Shown: positions 16,490-25,837, numbered from the stretch's first letter. The stretch: 64,000 nucleotides of DNA from Halomonas llamarensis (GCF_023555005.1 NZ_JAMJPJ010000008.1:39154-103153), one strand, 5' to 3'. Numbers and translations: made by a program. Notes: a model not told the origin generated them from the letters alone.

Positions 16490-17767
16490 TTAGCTGTCTT
16501 TATCGTCGTCTTTTTCGCTTTCGGGTTTCTCACTGCCTTGATGGCTAAGCGGGCTGGCTTGATCGAGGCGTGGGTGGTTATCGAGAAACTCACGCTTAAT
16601 ATCCGGCAATTTATCTAGCGACTGGATGGTATGCGTGAGCGCGTGAATGGCGGCGAGAACGTCTTGGGTATTGCCGGTTTCCGAGATGGTATGCATATTG
16701 CGGATCGGAAAGCCGATAGACGTGGCAGCGCTATCCACCGAGGCCAATACGCCCGCCATGCCATCGGTGCCGGTATCTACGCCGACGATATCGCGCTGCA
16801 TGGGGATGTCGTGTGCTTTAGCGGCCTGGGCGATAACACGGTTTAACTGTTCGCTGGCGATAGAACCGACGGCCATCGTGAAACCTTTGCCCATTTCTAA
16901 CGGCTGCATGCGCTTATCACCGATGCCCGGGGCGGCGACGTAATCGTGGTTCACATCGACGCCAATCAGCGCATCGGGTTTGAGTTCGCCAGCGAAAACG
17001 CGGCTACCGAAGCGTCCAATTTCTTCATAACTGGCAATCGCAAACATTACGCGTACTTGCTCGGTGCCGCCTGCTTCGGCAATGAGCCGGGCAATTTCGC
17101 TGGTGACAAAGCAGCCCAAGCCGTTATCTAGGTAAGCCCCAAAAAAGGTGTCGGGGCTAAAGCCGTGGCGAATCGGGCGGTCGAAGATAATCGAATCGCC
17201 GGGTTTTACACCTAGATTCAGCACCTGCTGCTTTTTGTTCTCGCCGTGGATTTGTAAATCCAAGTAGATCTGCTCTTTCTTTAAGCCTTTGCTGCCATCG
17301 CGCATCGCGGGGTCGGAAAAGTGGATGGCGCCGAGGGCTTCAACGGTGCCACCTTCAATGCTGCGGTAGCTGCCCGGTGCCTCCGGGTCTTCGCTGAACA
17401 GTTTAACCTCGTGGCCGATCAGCACGGTCGGCAAGAAAGAATCGGTGTTGATCCAGATTTTGCCGTCGTCACCGATTGAGCGCACTTGCATACGGATCTT
17501 GTCCGCGTGGCCGATGATCATCAGCTTGAACATATCATCGCGGCCGGGGTGGGTGTCGAGTACAACGCCGGCGTTGCCGCGGAACTGGTGTAGGTGCCAG
17601 TCGCTGGGTGCAAAGCTCTCAAAATGTGGCTTGAGCACACCGTACGTCATCGCGCCTTCCAAGCCCACGGGGCTCGGGGCGGCAAGAATGTCGCGCATCA
17701 GTTTAAACTGCGCGTCGGGCATTGGCTGGGTCCAGGGGGTCGTGTCGTGAGTTGTGCTATCGCTCAT
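16490..17767 (-). CDS. M42-type metallopeptidase
   Basis: Cytosolic dinuclear-metal aminopeptidase-like protein of 425 residues. Recognisable metal-site strings are IIGHADKIRMQV (His), FFGAYLDNGLGCFVTSEI (Asp), SYEEIGRFGSR (catalytic and ligand Glu pair), IGVDVNHD (Asp) and a distal TGTDGM/PIRNMHTISE region (His). The C terminus after about residue 390 is a charged Glu/Lys/Asp tail. GGAG lies at good distance before the ATG. Divergent from the downstream Na+ symporter gene across 177 nt. The assignment to M42 rests on the order of motifs; M20-related alternatives are less likely. Confidence 0.8.
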   Translation of the reverse strand: MSDSTTHDTTPWTQPMPDAQFKLMRDILAAPSPVGLEGAMTYGVLKPHFESFAPSDWHLHQFRGNAGVVLDTHPGRDDMFKLMIIGHADKIRMQVRSIGDDGKIWINTDSFLPTVLIGHEVKLFSEDPEAPGSYRSIEGGTVEALGAIHFSDPAMRDGSKGLKKEQIYLDLQIHGENKKQQVLNLGVKPGDSIIFDRPIRHGFSPDTFFGAYLDNGLGCFVTSEIARLIAEAGGTEQVRVMFAIASYEEIGRFGSRVFAGELKPDALIGVDVNHDYVAAPGIGDKRMQPLEMGKGFTMAVGSIASEQLNRVIAQAAKAHDIPMQRDIVGVDTGTDGMAGVLASVDSAATSIGFPIRNMHTISETGNTQDVLAAIHALTHTIQSLDKLPDIKREFLDNHPRLDQASPLSHQGSEKPESEKDDDKDS

Positions 17768-17944
17768 TAAAGGTGCTCCTTGATGGTGCTGTGATAAAAG
17801 CTTGTGTTAACACCCCATCTTAACAGCGGGTGGTTAATGACTTGTACATTCTTACAACGGCTGACCGACAATTTTCCCGGTGGGCTTAGGCATTTGCGCC
17901 AAAATCGACTAGCATGACGCGTTTTTCCCCATAGGAAGAACGAT

Positions 17945-19417
17945 ATGACGTCTGCCACTCAACCAAGAATTCAGTGGCTTGGCCGCTGGGGCTTTTTGCT
18001 GGCTGCCACAGGCTCCGCCGTGGGGCTGGGCAATATCTGGAAATTCCCTTATATCACCGGCGAATTCGGCGGCGGTGCCTTCGTGCTGGTCTATCTGGCG
18101 TGTATCTTAGCCGTTGGTGTGCCGGTGATGATGACGGAAATCGCTTTTGGTCGACGTGGGCGCGGCAGCCCGATCGATGCGATTCGTCGCGTGGTCAATG
18201 AATCCGGTGGCGGCTCAGCATGGTCGCTGATCGGCTGGATGGCCATGCTATGCGGCTTTTTGATTCTGTCGTTTTATGTCGTGGTAGCGGGCTGGTCGTT
18301 CTCCTATCTTTGGAAGATGCTTAGCGGCGGCTTAAGCGGCGAAAACGTGGATGACATGGTGGCGGTGTTTGTTGCTAATAACGAAAACCCGCTCAATCTG
18401 GGCTTTTGGAGCACGCTTGTGGCGCTGTTAACCATGTTCATCGTGGGCAAAGGCGTGCAAGAAGGGATCGAAAAAAACGTCAGTTGGATGATGCCGGGGC
18501 TGGTGGTGATGCTGTTGGTGCTGATCGTTTACGGTATGTTTTCTGGTGGCTTTGGTGAAGCGGTGACGTTTCTTTTTTCCTTTAACGCCGGGAGTCTTTC
18601 AAGCGAGGGGATGCTGGCCGCATTGGGGCATGCGTTTTTTACTTTGTCGCTGGCGTCTGGGGCCATTCTGACGTACGGCAGCTACCTACCCAAAAACGCC
18701 TCGATTGCCCGAACCACATTGGGGGTGGCGGCGGCTGATACCGTGGTCGCGCTGATGGCAGGATTGGCGATCTTTCCGGTCATCTTTGCTAACGGGATGA
18801 ACCCGGGCCAAGGGCCGGGGTTGATCTTTATGAGCCTGCCGCTGGCATTTGACGCCATGCCGTTTGGCACGCTGTTTGGCATTCTCTTTTTTGCCATGCT
18901 TTCCATGGCGGCGCTGACCTCGTCGATCTCAATGGTTGAAGCAACGGTTTCCTGGCTGTGCGATAATAAAGGGCTTTCCCGTCGGGCGGCCGCCTGGGGC
19001 ACCGGTATCGTGCTGTGGCTGGTTAGCACCTTGGCTATGCTGTCATTCAACTTGGGGGCCGAGTGGATGCTGGCGGGAAAAAACGTGTTCGACTGGCTTG
19101 ATTATCTTACTGCGCGCTGGATGATGCCGCTGGGCGGGTTGGGCACGGTGGTGCTGGCCGGTTTTGTGCTCAAATCTGACGCCTTTCGTGAGGAACTGGG
19201 GCTGTCACCGCTACTTTACACGCTGTGGCTGACCATGGTGCGTTATGTAACCCCGCTGGGCATACTGGTGGTTTTTACCGATGCCCTGGGGATTTATTCG
19301 GTCACCTTTGCGGCACATTGGCCGTGGCTGCTGGCGATTCTGGTGGTGATGGTCGCCGTGGGTGAGGGGCTGAGCCCGCGCTTGCGCCAAGCACTTACTA
19401 CCCCTGCCCGGCCATAA
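17945..19417 (+). CDS. Sodium-dependent transporter, NSS/SNF family
   Basis: Inner-membrane Na+-coupled symporter of 490 residues with twelve or so hydrophobic segments. The first helix carries the family hallmark GSAVGLGNIWKFPYITGEFGGGAF, of which the unwound GSAVGLGN part binds Na+ and substrate. Bacterial members transport amino acids or related solutes. AGGAAG precedes the ATG. The upstream 177 nt shared with the M42 peptidase must contain both promoters. Substrate cannot be assigned. A tiny minus-strand ORF follows it convergently. Confidence 0.93.
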   Translation: MTSATQPRIQWLGRWGFLLAATGSAVGLGNIWKFPYITGEFGGGAFVLVYLACILAVGVPVMMTEIAFGRRGRGSPIDAIRRVVNESGGGSAWSLIGWMAMLCGFLILSFYVVVAGWSFSYLWKMLSGGLSGENVDDMVAVFVANNENPLNLGFWSTLVALLTMFIVGKGVQEGIEKNVSWMMPGLVVMLLVLIVYGMFSGGFGEAVTFLFSFNAGSLSSEGMLAALGHAFFTLSLASGAILTYGSYLPKNASIARTTLGVAAADTVVALMAGLAIFPVIFANGMNPGQGPGLIFMSLPLAFDAMPFGTLFGILFFAMLSMAALTSSISMVEATVSWLCDNKGLSRRAAAWGTGIVLWLVSTLAMLSFNLGAEWMLAGKNVFDWLDYLTARWMMPLGGLGTVVLAGFVLKSDAFREELGLSPLLYTLWLTMVRYVTPLGILVVFTDALGIYSVTFAAHWPWLLAILVVMVAVGEGLSPRLRQALTTPARP

Positions 19418-19474
19418 CACGCTTAAGGCATCATTTCTGTGCTTTTATGGATCATATAGATTACGCCAGTCTCG

Positions 19475-19567
19475 CTAGCGGGCAAGCCACATGCCTACCG
19501 CTACAGCGCTTAATACGGTGATAAAAAAGATCCAGTTACGGGTGCGGGTATCGCGGTGGGGTTTCAT
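19475..19567 (-). CDS. Candidate 30-residue single-span membrane protein
   Basis: Short ORF starting MKPHRDTRTR, then one hydrophobic span (about residues 11-29: WIFFITVLSAVAVGMWLA) and a final Arg. AAGAGG lies 6 nt before its ATG, a strong site for a chance ORF. A charged positive N terminus followed by one helix is typical of bacterial small membrane proteins and would orient the N terminus inside. It lies between the convergent NSS transporter gene and the divergent alpha/beta hydrolase. I know no family for it. Confidence 0.5.
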   Translation of the reverse strand: MKPHRDTRTRNWIFFITVLSAVAVGMWLAR

Positions 19568-19675
19568 GCAGACCTCTTGTAATCTAAAGGGGAATAGGCG
19601 CCAGTATCGCTAACGATATGACGGATGAAGCGTTGTGATGGTAGCGACTTACGCTTAACGGGTGAAGGAATTGAG

Positions 19676-20638
19676 ATGACAACAGCGTCAAAAACACCAA
19701 AAGCAGACACGATGCCGCCCGCCGAGCCGTTAACGTTGGCTAACGGACGCTTGGCCGCGTTGAGCTGGGGTCGGCGCGATGCGCCCACGTGGCTTGCGCT
19801 GCACGGTTGGTTGGATAACGCCGCGAGCTTTTCCCGGCTGGCACCGTATTTAGTAAAGGCGCTGGATATTCGCATTGTGGCAATCGATTTTCGTGGCCAC
19901 GGTGAGTCGTTAGGCGAGGGAGCGATTCAACACGATTATGCCCTTTGGGACTACTGTCACGATGTGCTCGATGCCATGGAGGAATTGGCGTTGTCGGAAG
20001 TCACATTGCTGGCGCACTCCATGGGCGCCGCCGTCAGCTGCTTGCTCGCTGCCTCCGTGCCCGAACGCGTCACACAGCTTTTGCTTATCGATGGTCTGGG
20101 GGCGATCACCACACCGCCAGAAGAGACAGCCGCGCAGCTGCGCAAGGGGCTGATTGCCCACCGGCGCCCGCGCTCAAGCCCGCCGCGCTATGTGAATATC
20201 GACAGCGCCGTGGCCGCGCGTGTAGCCGGGGGCGTCACGCCGATTGACGCGGAGTCGGCAAAGCCATTGGTGGCGCGCAACAGCCGTTTTGATGACGACG
20301 GCCATGTGTTACTGCGCACCGATGGCCGTCTGCTCAAACCATCACTGGTGCGTTTTACCCCGGCGCAGGTGCTGTCACTGCTGGGTGATATTCGCTGCCC
20401 GGTGCTGTTGATCGAAGGCGAAGGCGGCATTCTAGGCGAGCGCGCGTGGGCCAAAAAAGCCCGCCAGGCAGTGCCAGCGCTCACTCGGCAGGTATTGGCC
20501 GGTGGCCATCATTTGCATCTGGAACCGGCTGCGGTGGCGTCCGTCGCGCATACGATTATTCAGCACACGGACACTCAGCATTCGGACACTCAACAAACAG
20601 TGGCACGCCAAGACAATCAGGAGGCAACGCATGGATGA
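19676..20638 (+). CDS. Alpha/beta hydrolase
   Basis: Serine hydrolase of 320 residues. Oxyanion loop LHGWLDNAASF, nucleophile elbow LAHSMGAA (Ser), acid residue in the strand around LLIEGEGG, and catalytic His in AGGHHLHLEP. I start at ATG 19676, with AAGGA upstream. The last 25 residues are a low-complexity His/Thr/Gln tail with a repeated (H/S)DTQ pattern. The stop overlaps the rssA-like gene by 8 nt, so the two form an operon. Related proteins act on esters; no substrate is predictable. The linkage to a patatin-type lipase suggests lipid or ester turnover. Confidence 0.87.
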   Translation: MTTASKTPKADTMPPAEPLTLANGRLAALSWGRRDAPTWLALHGWLDNAASFSRLAPYLVKALDIRIVAIDFRGHGESLGEGAIQHDYALWDYCHDVLDAMEELALSEVTLLAHSMGAAVSCLLAASVPERVTQLLLIDGLGAITTPPEETAAQLRKGLIAHRRPRSSPPRYVNIDSAVAARVAGGVTPIDAESAKPLVARNSRFDDDGHVLLRTDGRLLKPSLVRFTPAQVLSLLGDIRCPVLLIEGEGGILGERAWAKKARQAVPALTRQVLAGGHHLHLEPAAVASVAHTIIQHTDTQHSDTQQTVARQDNQEATHG

Positions 20639-21692
20639 ACTGACTCAATCAGTGCCAGCACATTCGGGCAATAAAGTCGCCTTGGTGCTGGGCAGCGGTG
20701 GCGCGCGGGGGTACGCCCATATCGGGGTGATCGACGCGTTAGAAGCCCGCGGATTTGAGATTATCTCGGTTTCCGGCTGCTCAATGGGCGCTGTGGTCGG
20801 AGGCGTTTATGCGGCGGGAAAGCTGCCTGAATACCGCGATTGGGTGAGCAAGCTCGATTATCTTGATGTGGTCAAACTGGTGGATGTGACCTGGAGCCCG
20901 ATGGGCGCCATGCGCGCCAACAAGGTGATGGAGAAGCTCGAAAGCCTGGTCGGTGATATGCAGATCGAAGACCTGTCGATTCCGGTGACCACCGTGGCGA
21001 CTGATTTGGTGCGTCAGCGTGAGGTGTGGTTCCAAAAGGGCTCATTGTTGCGTGCGATTCGCGCGTCTATCGCCGTGCCGGGTGTGATCACCCCGGTACA
21101 CGCGGGCGATCAAGTGTTGGTCGACGGTGGTCTGCTGAATCCATTGCCGATTTTGCCTGCGGTGGCGGCTCACGAGGCGGATTGGGTCGTGGCGGTCAAC
21201 GTGACTGCGCACAGCCCGCAGCCGGTGTCGCTGGAGGACATGCTGCCGCCAGCAGAAAACGCAGATAGCCGCCGCGATAGCAAACGTGATGACGAAGAAC
21301 GCATCGGCGGATGGTTTGACGACGTACGAAACGCCACCCGCCGGTTATGGGAAGGGGTGGGTAACTTGGCAGGCGAAAAGGCCAGCAACGAAAGCGTCGA
21401 GGAACTCGGTAAGCGCGAATGGAGCAAGCTGGACATGGTGCTGGAGTCGTTCGATATTACCCAGGCAGCGCTGGCGAAATATAAGATTGCCGGCTACCCG
21501 CCGGATGTGCTGATCGAAGTGCCTAAAACCGTGTGTAGTGCTTACGAATTCCACCGCGCCAACGAACTGATTCGCTTAGGGCGCCACTTAACCGATAAGG
21601 CGTTGGATGCATCGCTACCGCCCGCTCTTGCGCAGCAGAACATAGACCGCGCCCGTGCCGCCGTCGATCTCGATAGCGGAGCAAAACGCTAG
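20631..21692 (+). CDS. Patatin-like phospholipase, RssA type
   Basis: Patatin-family Ser-Asp hydrolase of 353 residues. The oxyanion loop is GSGGARGYAHIG, the nucleophile motif is GCSMG, and the catalytic Asp is in VDGGLLNPLP. I start at ATG 20631, right after AGGAGG; a longer in-frame start lies inside the preceding gene. The region after about residue 195 is a charged insert (DSRRDSKRDDEER) followed by a helical tail. Its 3' end overlaps the convergent Smr gene by 78 nt. Cytoplasmic location is expected, as no signal peptide is present. Confidence 0.88.
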   Translation: MDELTQSVPAHSGNKVALVLGSGGARGYAHIGVIDALEARGFEIISVSGCSMGAVVGGVYAAGKLPEYRDWVSKLDYLDVVKLVDVTWSPMGAMRANKVMEKLESLVGDMQIEDLSIPVTTVATDLVRQREVWFQKGSLLRAIRASIAVPGVITPVHAGDQVLVDGGLLNPLPILPAVAAHEADWVVAVNVTAHSPQPVSLEDMLPPAENADSRRDSKRDDEERIGGWFDDVRNATRRLWEGVGNLAGEKASNESVEELGKREWSKLDMVLESFDITQAALAKYKIAGYPPDVLIEVPKTVCSAYEFHRANELIRLGRHLTDKALDASLPPALAQQNIDRARAAVDLDSGAKR

Positions 21693-22184
21693 CACGCCGG
21701 GCCATTCGCGAAGCCACGCGTTGGTGTGGCTTTTTAGCACCGGGTAGTCTGCCGTGGTGCCCCATGCCTTGCCGTGGACGATCAGCACGCAGCGCATGTG
21801 CTGAGTGGCCGCGTCGCGCAAAAAGCTTTCTAGTTGGGCGCGGGCCTCTTCCAAGGTATAGCCGTGAAGGTCCAGCCCCGCCTGCCAAGCGGTGTGGCCG
21901 CGCTTGAGTTGGCTGAGCGTGCGCCATGGCAGATCAGGCACGGAAAATTCCAAATACTCCGACGGACGCACTGCTTCAACACGTCCATCAGACGTGCGCC
22001 CGGTGGTTTGTAGGCGTTGGCTTTCAACGGCGGCTTGACGGCGCACTGCCTGGTTGGCGGTATTGCGCTTGGGTTTGCCCGGATCAGCCCGGTTTCTGTC
22101 GATACGGCGCACGCCTGCCGCTTCCAATGCTTGGCGAAAGGCGCTGATATCGTCATCGTTGGGCGGATGGGGACGGCGTGTCAT
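21615..22184 (-). CDS. Smr-domain protein (SmrA/YdaL-like)
   Basis: Protein of 189 residues with a basic, disordered N-terminal half and a C-terminal Smr domain from about 105. Domain landmarks are LDLHGYTLEEARAQL, the central VLIVHGKAWGT, a LKSHTNAWL helix and the end DGGTGAVYVLLRK. Smr domains bind or nick DNA or RNA. I start at ATG 22184; the in-frame sequence upstream is hydrophobic and not conserved. It is transcribed toward the patatin gene and the two coding regions overlap antiparallel by 78 nt. Divergent from prmB. Confidence 0.88.
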   Translation of the reverse strand: MTRRPHPPNDDDISAFRQALEAAGVRRIDRNRADPGKPKRNTANQAVRRQAAVESQRLQTTGRTSDGRVEAVRPSEYLEFSVPDLPWRTLSQLKRGHTAWQAGLDLHGYTLEEARAQLESFLRDAATQHMRCVLIVHGKAWGTTADYPVLKSHTNAWLREWPGVLAFCSAIEIDGGTGAVYVLLRKSGR

Positions 22185-22344
22185 GGCAAACTCGAATGGG
22201 AAGGCGGGAAACGTTAGTGGAATGATCACAAAAGCGCACAGTATAGCGGCCTTAGCGCCGCTGTGAACCGGCCAATGTGAAAGGTACAATCCTTTTTATA
22301 CCGTATCGACGGATTTAATGACCGCCTGCTAACTAGGAGCCACT

Positions 22345-23319
22345 GTGGCCACCACGCTTTCTTCTCAGTCTCAAGCCGCTTCACCCGCGGTGTCAACGCT
22401 TACGCTAAGCGATACGGACGTTACACAAGAACTTTACACCCTGCGCGACTATCTGCGCTGGGTCGCTAGCGAGTTTCATCTTGCGGGGCTGCATTATGGT
22501 CATGGTACCACCTCGGCGTGGGATGAAGCCGTGGCGCTTTGCTTGGGCGCGCTGCATCTGCCGTGGGATATTGATCCGGCGGTATTGGAGGCGCGCCTTT
22601 TGCTCATGGAGCGCGCCCGTATCGTGGCGCTTGCCCGTGCGCGCATCGAGACTCGCCGCCCGCTGCCATACCTGCTGGGCGAGGCTTTTTTTGCGGGGTT
22701 CCCGTTTAACGTCGATGAGCGGGTATTAATTCCGCGCTCGCCGATTGCGGAACTTATTGAAGATGGCTTTGCGGCGTGGTTTCCAGAGGAGCCGCCCCAA
22801 CGGGTGCTGGATCTTTGCACTGGCTCGGGCTGTATTGGTATTGCCACCGCGCTTTATCTCCCCACCAGCGAGGTCATCTTGGCCGATATTAGCCAGGAGG
22901 CACTTTTCGTAGCAAAAGAGAACATTACCCGTCATGACGTGGGCGAGCGCGTGCGTGCGGTTGAATCCGATGTGTTTGGTGGTATAGCGGGGCACCGCTT
23001 TGACCTGATCGTTTCCAACCCGCCGTATGTGGATGCCCGTGATGTCGCCACCATGCCGGCGGAGTTTCGTCATGAGCCTACGTTGGCGCTCGGGGCGGGC
23101 AGCGATGGCCTGGACATCGTGCGGCGAATCCTGCGTGAGGCGCGCGGATATTTAACCGATGACGGCTGGCTGGTGGTGGAAGTAGGAAACTCAGATAGCC
23201 ACGTTGAGGCGGCTTTCCCTGAGGTGCCTTTTATTTGGCTAGAATTCGAGCGTGGTGGCCAGGGTGTGTTTGCCCTTTCCGCCGCTGAACTCGACGCCCA
23301 TGCGGCGTCTTTTGCGTGA
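22345..23319 (+). CDS. prmB: Ribosomal protein uL3 N5-glutamine methyltransferase
   Basis: SAM-dependent methyltransferase of 324 residues that methylates a Gln of ribosomal protein L3. The SAM site is [13 protein letters not shown], and the NPPY catalytic motif is [10 protein letters not shown]. Compared with PrmC the length, the long N-terminal helical part and the [12 protein letters not shown] segment favour PrmB. The start is GTG, with AGGAG at correct spacing. It is followed by aroC after 13 nt, a gene pair that is conserved in gammaproteobacteria. A second, PrmC-type methyltransferase is encoded at 49388. Confidence 0.93.
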   Translation: MATTLSSQSQAASPAVSTLTLSDTDVTQELYTLRDYLRWVASEFHLAGLHYGHGTTSAWDEAVALCLGALHLPWDIDPAVLEARLLLMERARIVALARARIETRRPLPYLLGEAFFAGFPFNVDERVLIPRSPIAELIEDGFAAWFPEEPPQRVLDLCTGSGCIGIATALYLPTSEVILADISQEALFVAKENITRHDVGERVRAVESDVFGGIAGHRFDLIVSNPPYVDARDVATMPAEFRHEPTLALGAGSDGLDIVRRILREARGYLTDDGWLVVEVGNSDSHVEAAFPEVPFIWLEFERGGQGVFALSAAELDAHAASFA

Positions 23320-23332
23320 GGAAATAACGCCC

Positions 23333-24424
23333 ATGTCTGGCAATACGTTTGGCAAGCTATTTACCGTTACGACTTTTGGCGAGAGCCACGGCGCTGCTTT
23401 GGGTGCCATTGTTGATGGTTGCCCGCCGGGGCTGCCTCTCTCAGAGGAAAACCTTCAGCGCGACCTGGACCGCCGCCGCCCTGGTAGCTCACGCCATACC
23501 ACGCAGCGCCAAGAGCCCGACCAAGTGCGCATACTTTCTGGCGTGTTTGAAGGCAAAACCACCGGGTGCTCAATCGGCCTTTTGATCGAGAACACCGATC
23601 AGCGCTCCAAAGATTACTCCAAAATCAAAGACCAGTTTCGCCCGGCGCATGCGGATTACACTTACCATCACAAATACGGTCATCGCGACTACCGTGGTGG
23701 CGGGCGCTCCAGCGCCCGGGAAACCGCCATGCGCGTCGCGGCGGGGGCCATCGCCAAGCAGTTTCTCGCGGCTCAAGGCGTGGTGATCCGCGGCTATATG
23801 AGCCAGCTAGGGCCGATCAAGATCGACTTCAAAACCTGGGAGTCCGTTGATCAGAACGCGTTTTTTAGCCCTGACCCGGATAAAGTGCCCGAGCTTGAGG
23901 CCTACATGGATCAGCTGCGCCGTGATCAAGACTCCGTGGGGGCGGAGATTACCGTGGTAGCGGAAGGCGTGCCCGTCGGGCTTGGGGAGCCGGTGTTTGA
24001 CCGTTTGGACGCAGAGCTCGCTCATGGCTTAATGAGCATTAATGCCGTCAAAGGCATTGAGATCGGTGCCGGGTTTGCCAGCGTAGCCCAACGCGGTAGC
24101 GAACACCGCGATGAAATGTCGCCAGACGGTTTTCTCTCCAACCACGCGGGTGGCGTACTTGGCGGTATCTCCAGTGGGCAGCCGATTACTGCCCGCTTAG
24201 CGCTCAAGCCGACTTCGAGCATCACGACGCCGGGACGTTCCATTGATGTTTATGGCGAGCCGATTGAGATCGTAACCAAAGGGCGTCACGACCCTTGTGT
24301 GGGCATTCGCGCCACCCCCATTGCTGAGGCGATGATGGCGATCACCTTGGTAGATCACTGGTTGCGTCATCGTGGCCAAAATGCGGATGTTAGCGTTACC
24401 ACCCCGCGGCTGGGTCAGTGCTGA
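23333..24424 (+). CDS. aroC: Chorismate synthase
   Basis: Forms chorismate from 5-enolpyruvylshikimate-3-phosphate with reduced FMN, the last step of the shikimate pathway. The 363-residue length is normal. Conserved signatures are [18 protein letters not shown] near the N terminus, [30 protein letters not shown] and the late [20 protein letters not shown] start at ATG 23333 with GAGG upstream; the frame reads further back into prmB. It probably shares a transcript with prmB. Confidence 0.97.
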   Translation: MSGNTFGKLFTVTTFGESHGAALGAIVDGCPPGLPLSEENLQRDLDRRRPGSSRHTTQRQEPDQVRILSGVFEGKTTGCSIGLLIENTDQRSKDYSKIKDQFRPAHADYTYHHKYGHRDYRGGGRSSARETAMRVAAGAIAKQFLAAQGVVIRGYMSQLGPIKIDFKTWESVDQNAFFSPDPDKVPELEAYMDQLRRDQDSVGAEITVVAEGVPVGLGEPVFDRLDAELAHGLMSINAVKGIEIGAGFASVAQRGSEHRDEMSPDGFLSNHAGGVLGGISSGQPITARLALKPTSSITTPGRSIDVYGEPIEIVTKGRHDPCVGIRATPIAEAMMAITLVDHWLRHRGQNADVSVTTPRLGQC

Positions 24425-24571
24425 AAGTCAATACTAAAAATAGTATTTAAAAAAACGCGGGAGATAATGCTAAAAAGAGCACTGACGAGTGTCCGCGAAA
24501 AGGCGTTAGCCGTTCACGGTGAAAGGGTGAAATGACTGCTACACTCAAGGTAGCGCGATGAGGAGAGAGCC

Positions 24572-25057
24572 ATGAAAATAAACGTAGAATTTGACCTTAC
24601 GCCAGATGAGTTTCGCCGCGCGCTGGGCTTACCGGATATTGAGGCGTTTCAACAAAACCTTTTGAATAACATTCAACGACAGATGGAGTCAGGGGTCGAT
24701 GGCTATGATCCGATGAGTCTAATGAAGCCGTATTTGCAGCAGCCAATGATGCAGCAGGGGCTCTCACAAGGGTTAGCTAACTTTGGCACTTACCAGCAAA
24801 TGATGATGGATATGCTAAAGCAAGCGGGTAATGCCAGTTATTCAACCGGAAGCTCGGAAGAGGGTTCGGAAGAGAGTCATGGCAGCACCTCATCGCAAGC
24901 GAAGCGCGATGCGACGTCGGAGAGCTCGGGTCAAGAAACATCCAGTAGCAGCGCCAGCAAAAACAGTTCCAGCAACAGTGATAGCAATGCTAGCAGCAGC
25001 GGTAGAAAATCGACGGCAGCATCCGCCCGCTCCCGTACCAAACGCGAGAACAGCTAG
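24572..25057 (+). CDS. DUF6489-like protein of the PHA locus with Ser-rich tail
   Basis: Protein of 161 residues. The N-terminal 30 residues (MKINVEFDLTPDEFRRALGLPD) match the start of DUF6489-type proteins as I remember them; a helical Gln/Met-rich segment follows to about residue 88. The last 70 residues are a Ser/Gly/Asn-rich low-complexity tail ending in basic residues. Position directly upstream of the phasin and PHA synthase suggests a granule-associated role, for example a linker or surface protein. GAGGAGAGAG precedes the ATG. Function is inference from location. Confidence 0.7.
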   Translation: MKINVEFDLTPDEFRRALGLPDIEAFQQNLLNNIQRQMESGVDGYDPMSLMKPYLQQPMMQQGLSQGLANFGTYQQMMMDMLKQAGNASYSTGSSEEGSEESHGSTSSQAKRDATSESSGQETSSSSASKNSSSNSDSNASSSGRKSTAASARSRTKRENS

Positions 25058-25134
25058 TAAACCACCCGTACTGGCAGTTGCAAAGGCGCAGTTGTAAAGG
25101 TGGAGTTGCAAAGACATAGGGGGTTGACTATTCT

Positions 25135-25152
25135 TTTTGCACTGCAGCAAAA
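25135..25152. promoter_or_regulatory. Inverted repeat TTTTGC-N6-GCAAAA before the phasin repeats
   Basis: Perfect 6-bp arms around ACTGCA, 6 nt before the first 16-bp repeat and just after a TTGACT (25124-25129) that could serve as a -35. GC-containing dyads of this kind are the sort of site used by PhaR-type regulators in other PHA producers. No phaR gene is in the window, so the regulator is unidentified. Confidence 0.35.
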
Positions 25153-25158
25153 CTGACA

Positions 25159-25238
25159 GCACGCAACATACTAAGCACGCAACATACTAAGCACGCAACA
25201 TACTAAGCACGCAACATACTAAGCACGTAACAATGTAA
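25159..25238. repeat. 16-bp tandem repeat upstream of the phasin gene
   Basis: Four identical head-to-tail copies of GCACGCAACATACTAA (25159-25222) and a fifth diverged copy (25223-25238). The array ends 32 nt before the phasin ATG, so it lies in the 5' untranslated region or core promoter. It contains repeated CATACT strings that resemble a -10 box. Copy number could vary by slippage. Confidence 0.9.
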
Positions 25239-25270
25239 GCATGTCACGACTCAACCAAGGAGTAGATACC

Positions 25271-25696
25271 ATGCAAGATAAAATGATGGACGCTTTCAAC
25301 ACGCAGACACGCCAACTTTTTGAGCCGATGCGCAAAGTCAATTCGCTGATGCTCAACAACATGGAAAAAATGACCCAGTACCAGCTGGAAGCCATGAAGC
25401 GCTACAGCCATATGGGGACTGAGCGCATGCGTAGTGCGAGCGAGATTGAGGATGCGGAAAGCTTGCAAGAATTCGGTGCCAAGCAAGCCGAAATGCTCAA
25501 CGAGCTTTCGCAGCAAATGCAGGAAGATGCTCGTGCCATGAGCGAGATGAGCGTTGAGTTTAAGACAGAAATGGAAAAGCTGTTCAGCGAAGCCGGTAAG
25601 CAGATGAGCGAGCAGGCAAGCGCTGCGGCAAAAGCCGACCCAACGGCGAAGGCATCAAGCCAGTCATCGCGTAGCTCTAATAGCACCAAAAGCTAA
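25271..25696 (+). CDS. Phasin family protein
   Basis: PHA-granule surface protein of 141 residues. The central part (about 5-115) is a single long amphipathic helical region rich in Met, Glu, Gln and Ala, as in phasins (FNTQTRQLFEPMRKVNSLML, MTQYQLEAMKRY), followed by an Ala/Ser/Thr-rich tail. It is located 141 nt before phaC. I start at ATG 25271 with AAGGAG upstream. A strong terminator follows, so phaC is probably transcribed separately or by read-through. Phasins control granule number and size. Confidence 0.87.
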   Translation: MQDKMMDAFNTQTRQLFEPMRKVNSLMLNNMEKMTQYQLEAMKRYSHMGTERMRSASEIEDAESLQEFGAKQAEMLNELSQQMQEDARAMSEMSVEFKTEMEKLFSEAGKQMSEQASAAAKADPTAKASSQSSRSSNSTKS

Positions 25697-25705
25697 GCAG
25701 TAGAT

Positions 25706-25740
25706 AAGTGCGGCGCCTCAAGAGCGCCGCACTTTTGTTT
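25706..25740 (+). terminator. Rho-independent terminator after the phasin gene
   Basis: AAGTGCGGCGC / GCGCCGCACTT stem of 11 bp (25706-25716 with 25724-25734), 7-nt loop, followed by TTGTTT. It separates the abundant phasin transcript from phaC. Confidence 0.88.
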
Positions 25741-25837
25741 CATCATTACGTGAACGTTGTGGGCTTGTTATCAAGCTTAGCCCGAAGCGTGAGGCGCTAA
25801 GTGCGCTTGCGCGGGTATGTATTAAGGGAGAGTAAGT

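Noticed and set aside
25159..25238. CRISPR array
   Set aside because: Units are 16 bp and directly contiguous with no spacers; no cas genes in the window.
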